NCBI RefSeq assembly: GCF_033115175.1
Contig: NW_026909196.1
Span: forward strand, 7,998,001-8,062,000
DNA from: Lepus europaeus
Lineage: Eukaryota; Chordata; Mammalia; Lagomorpha; Leporidae
Length of the DNA: 64,000 nucleotides
Direction of reading: 5' to 3'
Each line of letters opens with the position of its first letter. The first letter of the stretch is position 1. A program made the translations under genes and the position numbers. The notes below the pieces were generated by a model that saw nothing but the letters and a program-made list of their open reading frames with translations, did no database searches and was not told the origin of the DNA. Below are positions 1 through 13,000 of this stretch, piece after piece.

Positions 1-264
1 TGATTCCTTGAATGGTGTTTTGCTACTTTTCTTTTCTCAATCCCCTTGTGTTCAAGGAAGTTTCTGTCTCTAATAACTTCAATTTCCACCCAGATGGGCA
101 ATGATTCTCAAATTCTGTCCTCATCCTAGAGTTTCCTTCTGCATTCTGAAATAATGTTTCCTGGCAATTCTGCCTTATTTTCCAGAGAATCTTAATGTTT
201 CCACATGAACAGTTCTGTCTCACTAAAACTTTTTAAAAAAAATGTAAAATGTCATCCTACTTTA
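1..264. other. Non-coding flank, nothing recognised
   Basis: AT-rich sequence with no recognisable exon, repeat or RNA gene. The short open frame here has no family features. It is probably intronic or upstream sequence of the KRAB zinc-finger locus. Confidence 0.4.
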
Positions 265-509
265 AAACATATTTTATTTACTTAAAAGGCAGGGTGACAA
301 AGAGAAAGGGAGAGACAAAGAGAGAAAGAGATCTTCCGTTCTTTGGTTCACTCTCTCAAATGGCCGCTACAGCCAGGGATAGGCCAGGCTGAAGCCAGGA
401 GCCTCAGACTGAGTCTCCCGTGTCGGTGGCAAGAGTCCAACCAAGTATGTGGGCCATCATCTAGTGCTTTTCCAGGCACATTAGTAGGGAGCTGGATTAG
501 AAGCAGAAC
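265..509 (-). mobile_element. CSINE (lagomorph C-repeat SINE), truncated
   Basis: Reading the minus strand gives the body and tail of a CSINE. On + this appears as the reversed tail (TTTTATTTACTT), an AGAGAAAG-rich stretch, then the reversed conserved core (GGGCCATC, CTTTTCCAGGCACATTAG, GGGAGCTGGAT). The tRNA-like 5' head is missing because the copy stops where the next CSINE begins, so the two copies lie head to head. Confidence 0.85.
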
Positions 510-842
510 TAGGCCGGCACCGTGGCTTAACAGGCTAATCCTCCACCTTGCGGCACCGGCACACCAGGTTCTAGTCCCTGTTGGGGTGCCGGATTCTATC
601 CCGGTTGCCCCTCTTCCAGGCCAGCTCTCTGCTATGGCCCGGGAAGGCCTTGGAGGATGGCCCAAGTCCTTGGGCCCTGCACCCGCATGGGAGACCAGGA
701 GAAGCACCTGGCTCCTGGCTTCGGATAAGCGAGATGCGCCGGCCTCAGCAGCCATTGGAGGGTGAACCAATGGTAAAGGAAGACCTTTCTCCCTCCCTCT
801 CTCTCTCTCTCACTGTCTAACTCTGCCTGTCAAAAAAAAAAA
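510..842 (+). mobile_element. CSINE, near full length
   Basis: The tRNA-derived head starts at GCCGGCACCGTGGCTTAAC and contains a clear RNA polymerase III B box, GGTTCTAGTCC (567-577). The C-repeat body follows (GGCCCGGGAAGGC, GGATGGCCCAAG), then a CT-rich stretch, CTGTCTAACTCTGCCTGTC and an A-rich tail at 831-843. This layout is diagnostic of the lagomorph CSINE family and supports the species call. Confidence 0.93.
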
Positions 843-889
843 AGAGTACATAGGAAAAGTAGTGATTTTTCAAAGATTTCTAATTCTAA

Positions 890-1072
<183 letters not shown>

Positions 1073-1099
1073 TAGAATATATATCCTTTCTTTTTCTGT

Positions 1100-1424
1100 T
1101 AACTTTTTTTAAAAAAATATTATTTATTTATTCGAAAGGTAAAATTGGAGAGAGGGAGAGGCAGAGGCAGAGAGCAAGAAGTCTTCCATCTGCTGATTCA
1201 CTCCTAAAATGGCCACAAAGGCCAGGGCTGGGCCAGTGCAAAGCCAGGAGTCAAGATCTTTGTCCTAGCATCACACATGGGTGCAGGGGCCCAAGCACTT
1301 TTCCAGGCACATTAGCACAGAGCTGGATCAGAAGTGGAGCAGCCAGGACTAGTTCTAGTACCCATATGGGATGCCAGCACTTTAAGCGACAGCTTAACCT
1401 GCTATGCCACAATGTTGGCCCCAA
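1100..1424 (-). mobile_element. CSINE in the KRAB-A/KRAB-B intron
   Basis: Full-length CSINE in minus orientation. On + it starts with the reversed A-rich tail (about 1104-1130) and runs through GAGAGAGGGAGAGGCAGAG and the reversed core (TTTTCCAGGCACATTAGC, GAGCTGGATCAGAAG). It ends with the reversed tRNA head (ACCTGCTATGCCACAATG) near 1421. Confidence 0.9.
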
Positions 1425-1627
1425 TATACATCCTTTTTAAAAATTATCATGACATATGGGCCCTTATAGAGATGAATATTGTACTGGCTTTGAATTAAGA
1501 GGTCTAAGGTTAAGAGACAAAAATGATGGTTTTATCCCATTGAAAACTTTGCCATGTTTTTGAATCTTCAGAATCCCAAAAGCCCATGAATCTCATCTAT
1601 ATATATTCTCAATTATTCTGTTTATAG

Positions 1628-1723
1628 GATATTGTGTTACCAAACCTGATGTGATATTCAAATTGGAACAAGGTGAAAAGCTGTGGTCCTTGGAGGACAA
1701 ATTGCTAAACCAGCAGGAACCAG
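1628..1723 (+). CDS. KRAB-B box exon
   Basis: The acceptor TTCTGTTTATAG precedes 1628 and the donor GTGAGT follows 1723, giving the 96 bp usual for a KRAB-B exon. Read in the phase left by KRAB-A, it gives YCVTKPDVIFKLEQGEKLW and ends in NQQEP, a typical KRAB-B (P-D-V-I-x-K-L-E-Q-G) pattern. There is no internal stop. A spliced KRAB-A/KRAB-B product would be open across both exons, so a KRAB-only transcript is possible. I infer it belongs to the same locus as the broken finger array 4 kb downstream. Confidence 0.87.
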
Positions 1724-1764
1724 GTGAGTGAACACTGACAGAAAGAGATCTGGGGTTGTTTGAC

Positions 1765-2440
1765 CTTAGAAGAACACTTTTGTTAGTTTATTTTTTTAAT
1801 TATTGAAATAGTTATTGAAATATAATGCACGTATCATATACTTCCTTATTTAAAGTGCAAAGTTCAGTGACTTGGCATATGCACAAATTTATACAAACAT
1901 CACCACAGTCAATTTTCATCACTTCCGAAAGTAACCTGTATCTTTCAGTTATCACCCTTCTAATCCCTAGCCTCTCTGGTCCTAAGCAATTACTAATGTC
2001 CTTCTGTCTCTACATTTGCCTATTCTGGACATTTCATATAAATGGAATTATATAACATTTGATCATTTATTACTGGTTTCTTTTGCTTAGTTTACAAGAT
2101 TGATATGTATCAGTACTTCATCCTTTTGTGGCCAGATAATATAACATTGTATGGACATACCACATTTTGTTTGCCTATTCATTAGCGATTTGCCTTTTGG
2201 CTGTTGTGAATAAAGCTGATATAAACATTCATTTACATGTTTCTATATGGATATATGTTTTTATTTTTCTTAAGTATATACTTAGGATGAAACTGCTGGG
2301 TGATACAGCACCTCTTTGCTTATATCTTTGAGGACCTAATTTTTCTGATTTATACACATCCTCACCATAGTAGGAGATTTTATTCCAACCATTCTTATGG
2401 ATATTAAGTGGTCCCCTTGTGGTTTTGATTTATATTTCTG
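1765..2440 (-). mobile_element. Ancient L1 (L1M-type) fragment
   Basis: Strongly diverged sequence with the pattern of an old mammal-wide LINE-1 3' region read in reverse. Recognisable pieces are TTTGCCTATTCTGGACATTT, TCAGTACTTCATCCTTTTG, CATTGTATGGACATACCAC and GGCTGTTGTGAATAAAGCTG. No open frame survives. The family name is a recognition-based guess. Confidence 0.75.
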
Positions 2441-2577
2441 TTAGTCTGCTGGAGCTTTCATAATAAAATACCATAAGCTGAGTGGCTTAAACAACAGAAA
2501 TGTATTTCTTACAGTTGTATAGGCTGAAATTCCAAGATTAAGGTGCCAGTAGGTTGATTTCTGATAAGGCCTCTCTT
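2441..2577. repeat. Old interspersed repeat, left part, split by a CSINE
   Basis: Contains AAAATACCATAAGCTGAGTG and AACAACAGAAATGTATTTCT, a pattern recurrent in old eutherian interspersed repeats. The same element appears to continue at about 2917-3165 after the CSINE. I do not assign its class. Confidence 0.5.
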
Positions 2578-2585
2578 TTTCTTTT

Positions 2586-2916
2586 CTTTTTGAAAGATTT
2601 TATTTATATATTTGAGAGGCAGAGTTACAGATGGTGAGAGGGAGAGACAGAGAGGAAGGTCCTCCATCCATTGGTTCACTCCCCAAGGGGCTGCAATGGC
2701 CAGAGCTGAGCCAATCCAAAGCCAAGAACCAGGATCTTCCTCCAGGTTTCCCATGTAGGTGCAAGGGCCCAAGTGCTTGGGCCATCTCCCACTGCTTTTC
2801 CAGGCCATAGCAGGGAGCTGGATCAGAAGAGGAGCAGCTGGGACTAGATCCGGCGCCCATATGGGATGCTGATGCTGCAGGTGGAGGATTAACCTACTGT
2901 ATCATAGCACCAGCCC
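2586..2916 (-). mobile_element. CSINE inserted in an older repeat
   Basis: Full-length CSINE on minus. The reversed A-rich tail is at 2586-2613, followed by GAGGGAGAGACAGAGAGG, the reversed core, and the reversed tRNA head ending in ACCAGCCCC. The flanks AAGGCCTCTCTTTTT on the left and AGGCCTCTTTTTC on the right look like a slightly diverged target-site duplication. This dates the insertion after the surrounding repeat. Confidence 0.92.
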
Positions 2917-3166
2917 CAGGCCTCTTTTTCAATTCTACAGTCACCTTCAGACTGTGCCTTCATATGGCCTTTTCCTTATGCACATGCAGTTGAAGAGAAA
3001 GAATATCCTAGTGTTTCTTCCTTTACTTACAAGAACTCCTGTCCTGTAAGTTAAACCCCACACTTATGACCTCATTTAAAACCATACTTCCTCATTACAC
3101 ATGAGGGTTAGGGCAATAACATGAAATTGGGGAGGAGACATAGTTCAGTCCATAAAAATCTACTGG
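2917..3166. repeat. Old interspersed repeat, right part
   Basis: Continuation of the element starting near 2441, with TATGACCTCATTTAAAACC, GGTTAGGGCAATAACATG and a TTCAGTCCATAAA end. No coding capacity is seen. Confidence 0.45.
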
Positions 3167-3170
3167 ATCA

Positions 3171-3490
3171 GCCAGTACCATGGCTCACTTGGCTAGTCCT
3201 CTGCCTGCGACACCGGCACCCTGGGTTCTAGTCCCAGTTGGGGCGCCGGATTCTGTCCTGGTTGCTCCTCTTCCAGTCCAGCTCTCTGCTATGGCCCAGG
3301 AAGGCAGTGGAGGATGGCCCAAGTGCTTGGGCCTTGCACCTGCATGGGAAACCAGGAGGAAGCACCTGGCTCCTGGCTCAGATCAGCGCAGCACATTGGC
3401 CGTAATGGCCATTTGGGGAGTGAACCAACAGAAGGAAGACCTTTTTCTCTGTCTCTCTCTCTCTCACTGTCTAACTCTGCCTGTCAAAAA
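3171..3490 (+). mobile_element. CSINE with target-site duplication
   Basis: Complete CSINE on plus with head GCCAGTACCATGGCTCACTTG and pol III B box GGTTCTAGTCC (3224-3234). The C-repeat body, a CT-rich stretch and CTGTCAAAA tail follow. The flanks AAATCTACTGGATCA (to 3170) and AAATCTACCTGATCA (to 3507) form a TSD with two mismatches. Confidence 0.92.
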
Positions 3491-3507
3491 AAAAATCTAC
3501 CTGATCA

Positions 3508-3967
3508 CTTAGGACAGCAGTGACCTTTTTATATGCATATTAGCCTTTGTCTATGCTATTAAGCAATCTTGGGAATTTTCAAGTTACATTTTTAAATTAT
3601 TTATTAAAAGAAAGTAAAATTATCAGAATTATTAGGAATAAAGCATACTTACCGAACATTTTTGTTATGGAGAAATATAAATAAAGGGCATAACATAAAC
3701 GTTGACATAATTTACATCAAGTCTATCTTCCAGTCAATGCAAATAACTGGATTAGTTGAAAACAATATCTCTAAATAAGTGACTTAGAAAAATTGTAATG
3801 AAAGATGTTGAATTAATAAAATAATTTAGGACTCATGTCCTGTTATTAAGATTTTAACTTAGGGAATAAGTGCATTAAATGAAGAGTCCCTTTTAGCTCA
3901 AGAGCACAGATTAGAGAAAACCTTAAAGTATTTTAATGACTAAACAGAAAAGTACGTCAGTGTTCAT
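3508..3967. other. AT-rich intronic sequence, no gene seen
   Basis: AT-rich with no open frame of note and no repeat I can name. Probably intron of the KRAB zinc-finger locus. Confidence 0.4.
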
Positions 3968-3979
3968 AAAATAATGGAA

Positions 3980-4369
3980 AGAGAATTGGAAATGAAAAAA
4001 AAACTGGTGTTAAATTGGAAATGGCATAGAAAATTAATTAATTAAAAAATTATGTAGGATCTCTGTATTTAATGTGCTGCACACTATTATTTAATGCTAT
4101 AACTAGTACTCCAATAGTATTTTTTAAATTTTGTGTTGCTATATGGGAGCAAACTGTTGAAATCTTTACCTAATATATACTAAACTGATCTTCTGTATAT
4201 AAAGAGAATCGAAAATGAATCTTGATGTGAATGGAAGGGGAGAGGGAGCGGGAAAGGGGAGGGTTGCCAGTGGGAGGGAAGTTATGGGAGGGGGGAAGCC
4301 ATTGTAACCCATAAGCTGTACTTTGGAAATTTGTATTCATTAAATAAAAGTTTAATAAATAAAAAAAAA
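3980..4369 (+). mobile_element. 5'-truncated L1, 3' UTR only
   Basis: The sequence matches the last part of the L1-A 3' UTR (GGCATAGAAAATTAATTAAT, TGTGAATGGAAGGGGAGAGG) and ends in TTAAATAAAAGTTTAATAAA plus an A tail. The flanks AAAATAATGGAA at 3968-3979 and 4366-4377 are an exact 12-bp TSD, so this is an independent insertion. Only non-coding L1 sequence is present. Confidence 0.9.
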
Positions 4370-4377
4370 TAATGGAA

Positions 4378-4923
4378 TTCTAACGACCTAAAACTCAGTA
4401 GAATTAGGAACTCATACTGTCTCCTCAAATAAGGAACTCATAACTCTGTCTCACCTGAACATTAAATAAACACCCCTACAGAAGGTATTAGTGACATTTT
4501 TATTAAAGTGGACCATACATTCCATTGTATGCCATCTGCAAAAAACAAACCTTTCAAGTTCCTACAAAATAATCATACAATATTGAAAATATAAATTTTA
4601 AAGAGAGAATCACCACAAATATTACTTGAACATAGTTTGTAAAATCTAGAAATTAATAATTGAGTAAACAAAAACACTTGAAAAATTTTCTAAGTTATCT
4701 TTTAAACATTGTATAAAAGGAAATCAAAACCAAATTTATATAATACTCAAGAAATTATAAATGTAACTGCAAATTAGAAACCTTCAAATGCAGCCAAATT
4801 AGTGAGCATTGATTAAGCAGGAACAGTAACAAAAGTACATTGATGAAAACAGAAGACTTTGAAAGTAGAATCAGAAATTATTACATTGTAAACTGAGAAA
4901 CAGAATGTTCTTAGAATAAAAAA
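4378..4923. other. AT-rich sequence, no gene seen
   Basis: AT-rich intronic sequence. Parts may be very old repeat remnants, but I cannot assign them. Confidence 0.35.
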
Positions 4924-5276
4924 TGAGCTGACATTGTTGTGCAGCAGTAAAAGCCACCACCTGCAACACTGGCATCCCATACAGGTGCTGGTTCATTTCT
5001 CAGCTGCTCCTCTTCCAAACCAACTCCCTACTGATAGCTTGGGAAAAGCAGTGGAAGATGGCCCAAGTGTTTGAGCCTCTGCTACCCATCCAGGTGGGAA
5101 ACCCAGATGAACCTCCTGGCTCTGAGCTTCCACCTGGCCCAGCCGTCACCACTGAAACCATCTGGGGAGTGAGCCAGCAGATGGAACATGTCTCTTTCTC
5201 TGTCTCTCCCCCTTTCCTTGTAATTCTGAATTTCAAATCAGTAAATGTGTTCAAAAAAGAATAAAAAACAAAAAAT
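4924..5276 (+). mobile_element. CSINE, older diverged copy
   Basis: The head is GAGCTGACATTGTTGTGCAG. The core ATCCCATACAGGTGCTGGTT and GGAAGATGGCCCAAGTG follows, then a TCTCTGTCTCTCC stretch. The tail ends in AAAAAAGAATAAAAAAC. It is more diverged from the CSINE pattern than the copies at 510 and 3171. Confidence 0.85.
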
Positions 5277-5705
5277 AGATGACAGACAAAAAAAGGAATC
5301 ATCTACATATCTATCCTTAAACTATAATCTTGATTAACTTATTAATTAGAATTAGGTTTTGGAATTAGGCAGTTTTCTTATCTTCTTTATTGATTTAAAA
5401 ATGACCTTTTTAATCCTCACAAAACAAGTATTGAAGCATTTTAAGGGACTATGTTGAATTTATAAATCAAATTAAGGAGAATTGTCATCTTAGAATTTAG
5501 AATTTAGTTTCCCAGTCCATAAACAAAATATACCTCCCACTTATTTAGGATTTCTTTCATTAATGTCTTGTGGTTTTCAGTATACTATACCAAGGCTTTG
5601 GTGCTATGATAAATGATACTGTTTCTCTCATTTCAGATTCCAGTTGATTTGTTCACAGGTGTAAGATTGTTTGTAGACCACATATTCTGCCCTTGTTAAA
5701 AATTC
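5277..5705. other. Intron end; possible remnant of the zinc-finger exon acceptor
   Basis: Mostly AT-rich. TGTTTCTCTCATTTCAG ending at 5636 is a good acceptor-like tract, placed where the finger exon should begin. Read in the phase left by KRAB-B, the sequence after it hits a stop almost at once, so if this is the old acceptor the exon start has decayed. Confidence 0.35.
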
Positions 5706-7184
<1,479 letters not shown>

Positions 7185-7587
7185 AGAATTTGGGAAGTCC
7201 TGAATTAGTTCAAGTGTTATTAGGTAACAGAGAGTGGGGGAACTCATGTCATGAAGATGTATAAATGGTGCTACATAACAAACATGGTAGAATGCACAGT
7301 GAAAGAAGCTTGAGCACAGAACTGGATTCTCCATTTTACATCTTTACAAGTTGGTTTTCTTTTTTCCCATGCATTAAGTTTGTAGTCTGTTGAGCTCTTA
7401 CAGCTGTAGTCTATTAAATGCATATATTTGATCAATTCTTTGTCCAAGTAGGTTGAAATCTTATGCATATATGTCCAAAAACTAGAAGGGATCAACTTAC
7501 TGTATGTCAGAGACTTAACATGAGGAGAAAACTTTGTATTAACATCTTGAATAGTCAGAAGCCTTCTTTAAAAATCAGGGAGGTCTA
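7185..7587. other. Probable former 3' UTR, no gene seen
   Basis: Directly follows the finger-array stop. AT-rich, with no repeat recognised and only short frames. Confidence 0.4.
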
Positions 7588-7868
7588 GGGGTAGGCCTTG
7601 TCATGCAGTGGGTTAAGCCACTGTGTGGGATCCTGGCACCCCATATAATAGCCTGCTCAAGTCCTGTCTGCTTGCAATCCTGCTCCCTGCTAATTCTCCT
7701 GGGAAAGCAGCAGAAGATGGCCCAAGTGTTGGGCTGCTTTCTCCTACACAGGAGACCCAGATGGAGTTCCCAGCTCCTGCCTTTGGCCTTTCCTATCCCT
7801 GGCCATTGCAGCCATCTGGGGAGTAATCCAGTGGATGGAAAAAATGTTCAATAAATATATCTTTTAAA
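7588..7868 (+). mobile_element. CSINE, diverged
   Basis: The head is GTAGGCCTTGTCATGCAGTG. The core has GGGATCCTGGCACCCCATAT, GGCCCAAGTGTTGGGCTG and GCAGCCATCTGGGGAGTAAT. The end is AATAAATATATCTTTT. The internal CT-rich stretch is much reduced compared with younger copies. Confidence 0.85.
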
Positions 7869-8150
7869 GAATCAGGTAGGACTCAGGGAGAACAGAAGAC
7901 TTTATAAAAGTGAGCTGCATTAAACATCAAGTAATTATAGTAAAATTCTATATGTTGTATAAATGACTTTTTTTCCACCCGTTTTCAGAAAATAATTTTC
8001 TGAGAAGATTTGTCAATCTCAGAATCAAGGATAAAATTACTAAGAACTGATGTACTAAAACAAGTACTTTCATATGATATCAAAAATTCTATATAAAATT
8101 ACAAGAAAATACTTACAGACAAATTCACTGTAAAAAAGTCTTTAAAGTGA
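7869..8150. other. AT-rich flank of L1-A, nothing seen
   Basis: AT-rich with no recognisable repeat. It ends in the A-run that forms the left target-site duplication of L1-A. Confidence 0.4.
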
Positions 8151-8166
8151 AAAAAAAATCACTTGA
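8151..8166. repeat. Left target-site duplication of L1-A
   Basis: AAAAAAAATCACTTGA here matches AAAAAAAATAACCTGA at 15255-15270 in 14 of 16 bases. A-rich targets are normal for L1 endonuclease. Confidence 0.7.
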
Positions 8167-8960
8167 GGGGGCGGAGCCAAGATGGCGGATAGTGAGGACG
8201 TGCACCTTAGTTTGAGAAAATAAAGTTTCCTAAAAGTGGAATTACTGTAGCCTCAGGAAAAGACTCAAGAAAAAAACTGCAGAGGAAACGCTTCTGGATC
8301 TAGTGGATGTGGAACAGAGGACTTACAGGGAGCCCACCGCGTGGAAAACCAACCAAGACGAGCCGAGCGGCGGGAGACGAGCCAGAGCCACAGAATCTCG
8401 CCAGCGCGGGAACCGGGAACCGGAGGGGGGTAAGACAAAGACCTCAGAAACCCGAGACATTGGGGGGGGGGACAGAGGCCTCTCCCTTCACTCACCAAGC
8501 AAAACAAAGAGCACCGTGATGTTACATATGTAAAGCTCAGCCAAACTCAGTAACTTTAGCGAAACTGGAGAACACATTGAGGGCTGCATAAACTCTTTGT
8601 GTGGTCCCAGGGGTAGATAAAACAAATACTCACAGAGGCCAGATTTCAACTACCCTCAACTCCACTCCCAACTGAGTCAAAAAAAAAAAAAAAGAGAGAG
8701 AGAGCGAGCCAGCAAGGAGCAAGTGAGTGAGCAATCTGGGAGAGTGTCTCTTTACACAGCCTTAAACCTGAAGAATCAAGCATAGCTCTCTGGCCACACC
8801 CATCAAGCCACTAAGGCTCCAACAAAGCAGACAGCTCACTTAGAGGAATAGTATAATGAGAAAAAAAACACCACAGCAAAAAAAAAAAAAAACATAAATT
8901 ATCTCCAACGTGCCAAACAACAAACATAGAAGCTGAGGTAACAAGAGCAAGGAAGACACT
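8167..8960 (+). promoter_or_regulatory. L1-A 5' UTR / internal promoter
   Basis: Non-coding L1 leader from the CCAAGATGGCGG motif (YY1-like, which sets the start site in other L1s) to the ORF1 start codon at 8961. It includes A-rich stretches near 8680 and 8880 and a G-run at 8461-8471. Promoter activity is inferred from the family. Confidence 0.7.
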
Positions 8961-9940
8961 ATGACGCCACCAAGTGAACAAGATATGCCAATGCAAGATT
9001 ACAAAGATAATGAGATAGAAGAAATGCAAGAAGCAGATCTCAAAAAATTGATAAGAACATTAAGAAGTTCTCAAAAACAAATTCTTGAACTACAGAAATC
9101 CTTAATGGACAAGATAGAAAATCTCTCGTGTAAATGAAATATTAAGGAGGAATCAAAATGAACTGAAACAACTAGTAGAACATGAAACTGTGATAGTGAC
9201 AAAAAACCACAATGAAATGAAGAATTCAATAGATCAAATGGCAAACACATTAGAGAGCCTTAAAAACAGAATGGGTGAAGTGGAAGAGAGAATATCGGAA
9301 TTAGAAGACAGAGCACAGGAAAGGAAACAGTCAAATCAAAGAAAAGAAGAAATCAGAAATCTAAAAAATACTGTCAGGAATCTACAGGATACTATTAAAA
9401 AACCCAACATTCGGGTTCTAGGAGTTCCTGAAGGCATGAAGAGGGAGAAAGGATTAGAAGGCCTTTTTAATGAGATACTAGCAGAAAATTTCCCAGGTTT
9501 GGAGAAGGACAGAGACATCATAGTACAGGAAGCACATAGAACCCCCAATAAACGTAACCAAAAGAGATCCTCACCACGACACGTCGTAATCAAACTCACC
9601 ACAGTGAAACATAAAGAAAAGATCCTAAAATGTGCGAGAGAAACTCCAGATTACTCTCAGAGGATCTCCAATTAGACTCACAGCTGACTTCTCATCAGAA
9701 ACCCTACAAGCCAGGAGAGAATGGCGAGATATAGGCCAGGTACTAAGAGAGAAAAACTGCCAGCCCAGAATATTATATCCTGCAAAGCTCTCATTTATGA
9801 ATGAAGGTGAAATAAAGACATTTCACAGCAAACAGAAATTGAAAGAATTTGTCGCCACTCGTCCAGCCCTGCAAAAGATGCTTAAAGATGTGTTACATAC
9901 AGAAACACAGAAACACAGTCACCAATATGAAAGAAGGTAA
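8961..9940 (+). pseudogene. L1-A ORF1 (RNA-binding chaperone), frameshifted
   Basis: ORF1p forms trimers that coat L1 RNA. The frame starts MTPPSEQDMPMQDYKDNEIE at 8961. It is lost near 9130 (after DKIENLSCK), resumes through the coiled coil (LKNRMGEVEERISELEDRAQ), and continues into the RRM (PNIRVLGVPEGMKREKGLEG, about 9403-9462). It shifts again near 9635 into the C-terminal domain (DFSSETLQARREWRDIGQVL), which stops at 9938-9940. All domains are recognisable, but the protein cannot be made as one chain. Confidence 0.9.
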
Positions 9941-10008
9941 AGGTAGGAATCTTCACAGCAAAAGATCACAGGAATCTCAAACCATATATTAGAAAATATC
10001 TTTGGCAA

Positions 10009-13000
10009 ATGGCAGGGCAAAGTTACTCCTTCTCAATAGTCACATTGAATGTTAATGGCTTGAACTGTCCAGTTAAAAGACACCGATTGGCTGATTAGGT
10101 TAAGGAACAAAACCCATCTTTTTGCTGCTTACAAGAAACTCATCTTTCCAACAATGATCCATACAGACTGAAAGTGAAAGGCTGGAAAAAGATATACCAT
10201 GCCAACAGAAATGAAAAAAGAGCAGGTGTAGCCATCTTAATATTGGACAACATAAACTTTACCACAAAAACTGTTAGGAGAGACAAAGAGGGGCACTATA
10301 TAATGATTAAGGGATCAACTCCACAGGAAGATATAATGATTATCAATGAATATGCACCTAAGTACAGGGCACCAGTTTATTTCAAAGACTTGTTAAGGAA
10401 CTTAAAGGGAGACTTAGGCCCCAATACAATAGTTCTGGGGGACTTCAATACTCCACTCTCAGAGATAGATCAACAGCACAGAAGATCATCAAGCAGACAA
10501 TAGATTTAAATGACACTATAGCCCAAATGGATCTAACAGATATCTGCAGAACTTTTCATTCTACACATAAAGAATTTACATTCTTCTCAGCAGTACATGG
10601 AACCTTCTCTAGGATTGACCACATACTAGGCCATAAAGCAAGTCTCAGCAAATTCAAAACAATTAGAATCATACCATGCAGCTTCTCAGACCACAAAGGA
10701 ATGAAATTGGAAATTAGCAACTCGGGAATCCCCAGAGCACGTGCAAACACATGAAGATTGAACAACATGCTCCTGAATGAACAATGGGTCATAGAAGAAA
10801 TTAAAAGAGAAATCAAAAATTTTCTGGAAGTAAATGAGGATAACAGCACATCATACCGAAACCTATGGGATACAACAAAAGCAGTGTAAGAGGAAAGTTT
10901 ATAGTAATGGGTGCCTACATCAAGAAATTGGAAAGGCACCAAATAGATGAACTTTCAAGTCATCTCAAGGATCTAGAAAATCTGCAGCAAACCAAACCCA
11001 AACCAAGTAGGAGAAGAGAAATTATTAAAATCAAAGAAGAAATCAACAGGATTGAATCCAAAAAAAAAAACCATTACAAAAAATCAGCCAAACGAGGAGC
11101 TGGTTTTTTTTTTAATTAAACAAAATTGACACCCCATTGGCTCAACTAACTAAAAAAAGAAAAGACCCAAATCAATAGGATCAGAGATGAAAATGGAAAT
11201 ATAACTACAGACACCACAGAAATAAAAAGAATCATCAGAAATTACTACAAGGACTTGTATGCCAGCAAACAGGGAAATCTATCAGAAATGGACAGATTCT
11301 TGGACACATGCAACCTACCTAAATTGAGCCAGGAAGACATAGAAAACCTAAACAGACCCATAACTGACACAGAAATTGAAACAGTAATAAAGGCCCTCCC
11401 AACAAAGAAAAGCCCAGGACCAGATGGATTCACTGCTGAGTTCTACCAGACATTTAGAGAAGAACTAACTCCAATTCTTCTCAAACTATTCAGAGCAATC
11501 GAAAAAGAGGGAATCCTCCCAAATTCTTTCTATGAAGCCAGCATCACCTTAATTCCTAAGCCAGAAAAAGATGCAGCATTGAAAGAGAATTACAGACCAA
11601 TATCCCTGAAGAACATAGATGCAAAAATACTCAATAAAATTCTGGCCAATAGAATGCAACAACACATCAGAAAAATCATCCACCCAGACCAAGTGGGATT
11701 TATCCCTGGTATGCAGGGATGGTTCAATGTTCACAAACAATCAACGTGATACACCACATTAACAGACTGCAGAAGAAAAACAATATGATTCTCTCAATAG
11801 ACACAGAGAAAGCATTTGATAAAATACAATACCCTTTCATGATGAAAACTCTAAGCAAACTGGGTATAGAAGGAACATTCCTCAATACAATCAAAGCAAT
11901 ATATGAAAAGCCCACGGCCAACATCCTATTGAATGGGGAAAAGTTGGAAGCATTTCCACTGAGATCTGGTACCAGACAGGGATGCCCACTCTCACCACTG
12001 CTATTCAATATAGTTCTGGAAGTCTTAGCCAGAGCTACTAGGCAAGAAAAAGAAATTAAAGGGATACAAATTGGGAAGGAAGAACTCAAACTATCCCTCT
12101 TTGCAGATGATATGATTCTTTATTTAGGGGACCCAAAGAACTCTACTAAGAGACTACTGGAACTCATCAAAGAGTTTGGCAAAGTAGCAGGATATAAAAT
12201 CAATCCACAAAAATCAACAGCCTTTGTATACACAGGCAATGCCACGGCTGAGGAAGAACTGCTAAGACCAATCCCATTCACAATAGCTACAAAAACAATC
12301 AAATACCTTGGAATAAACTTAACCAAGGACGTTAAAGATCTCTACGATGAGAATTACAAAACCTTAAAGAAAGAAATAGAGGAGGATACCAAAAAATGAA
12401 AAAATCTTCCATGCTCATGGAATGGGAGGATCAATATCATCAAAATGTCCATTCTCCCAAAATCAATTTATACATTCAATGCAATACCAATCAAGATACC
12501 GAAGACATTCTTCTCAGATATGGAAAAATTGATGCTGCAATCATATGGGGAGACAGAAGACCTCGAAGAGCCAAAGCAATCTTGTACAACAAAAACAAAT
12601 CCGGAGGCATCACAATACCAGATTTCAGGGCATACTACAGGGCAGTTGTTATCAAAACAGCATGGTACTGGTACAGAAACAAACGGATTGACCAATGGAA
12701 CAGAATAGAAACACCAGAAATCAATCCAAACATCTACAGCCAACTTATATTTGATCCAAGATCCAAAACTAATCCCTGGAATAAGGACAGTCTATTCAAT
12801 AAATGGTGCTGGGAAAATTGGATTTCCACGTGCAGAAGCTTGAAGCAAGACCCATACCTATCACCTTACACAAAAATCCACTCAACATAGATTAAAGACT
12901 TAAATCTACGAACCGAAACCATCAAATTATTAGAGAGCATTGGAGAAACCCTGGAAGATATAGGTACTGGCAAAGACTTCTTGGAAAAGAACCTGGAAGC

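Noticed and set aside
348..770. Open frames of about 140 codons on both strands
   Set aside because: They lie wholly within two CSINE copies and carry only SINE sequence.
510..842. tRNA gene
   Set aside because: The pol III B box belongs to the tRNA-derived head of a CSINE. No complete cloverleaf can be drawn.
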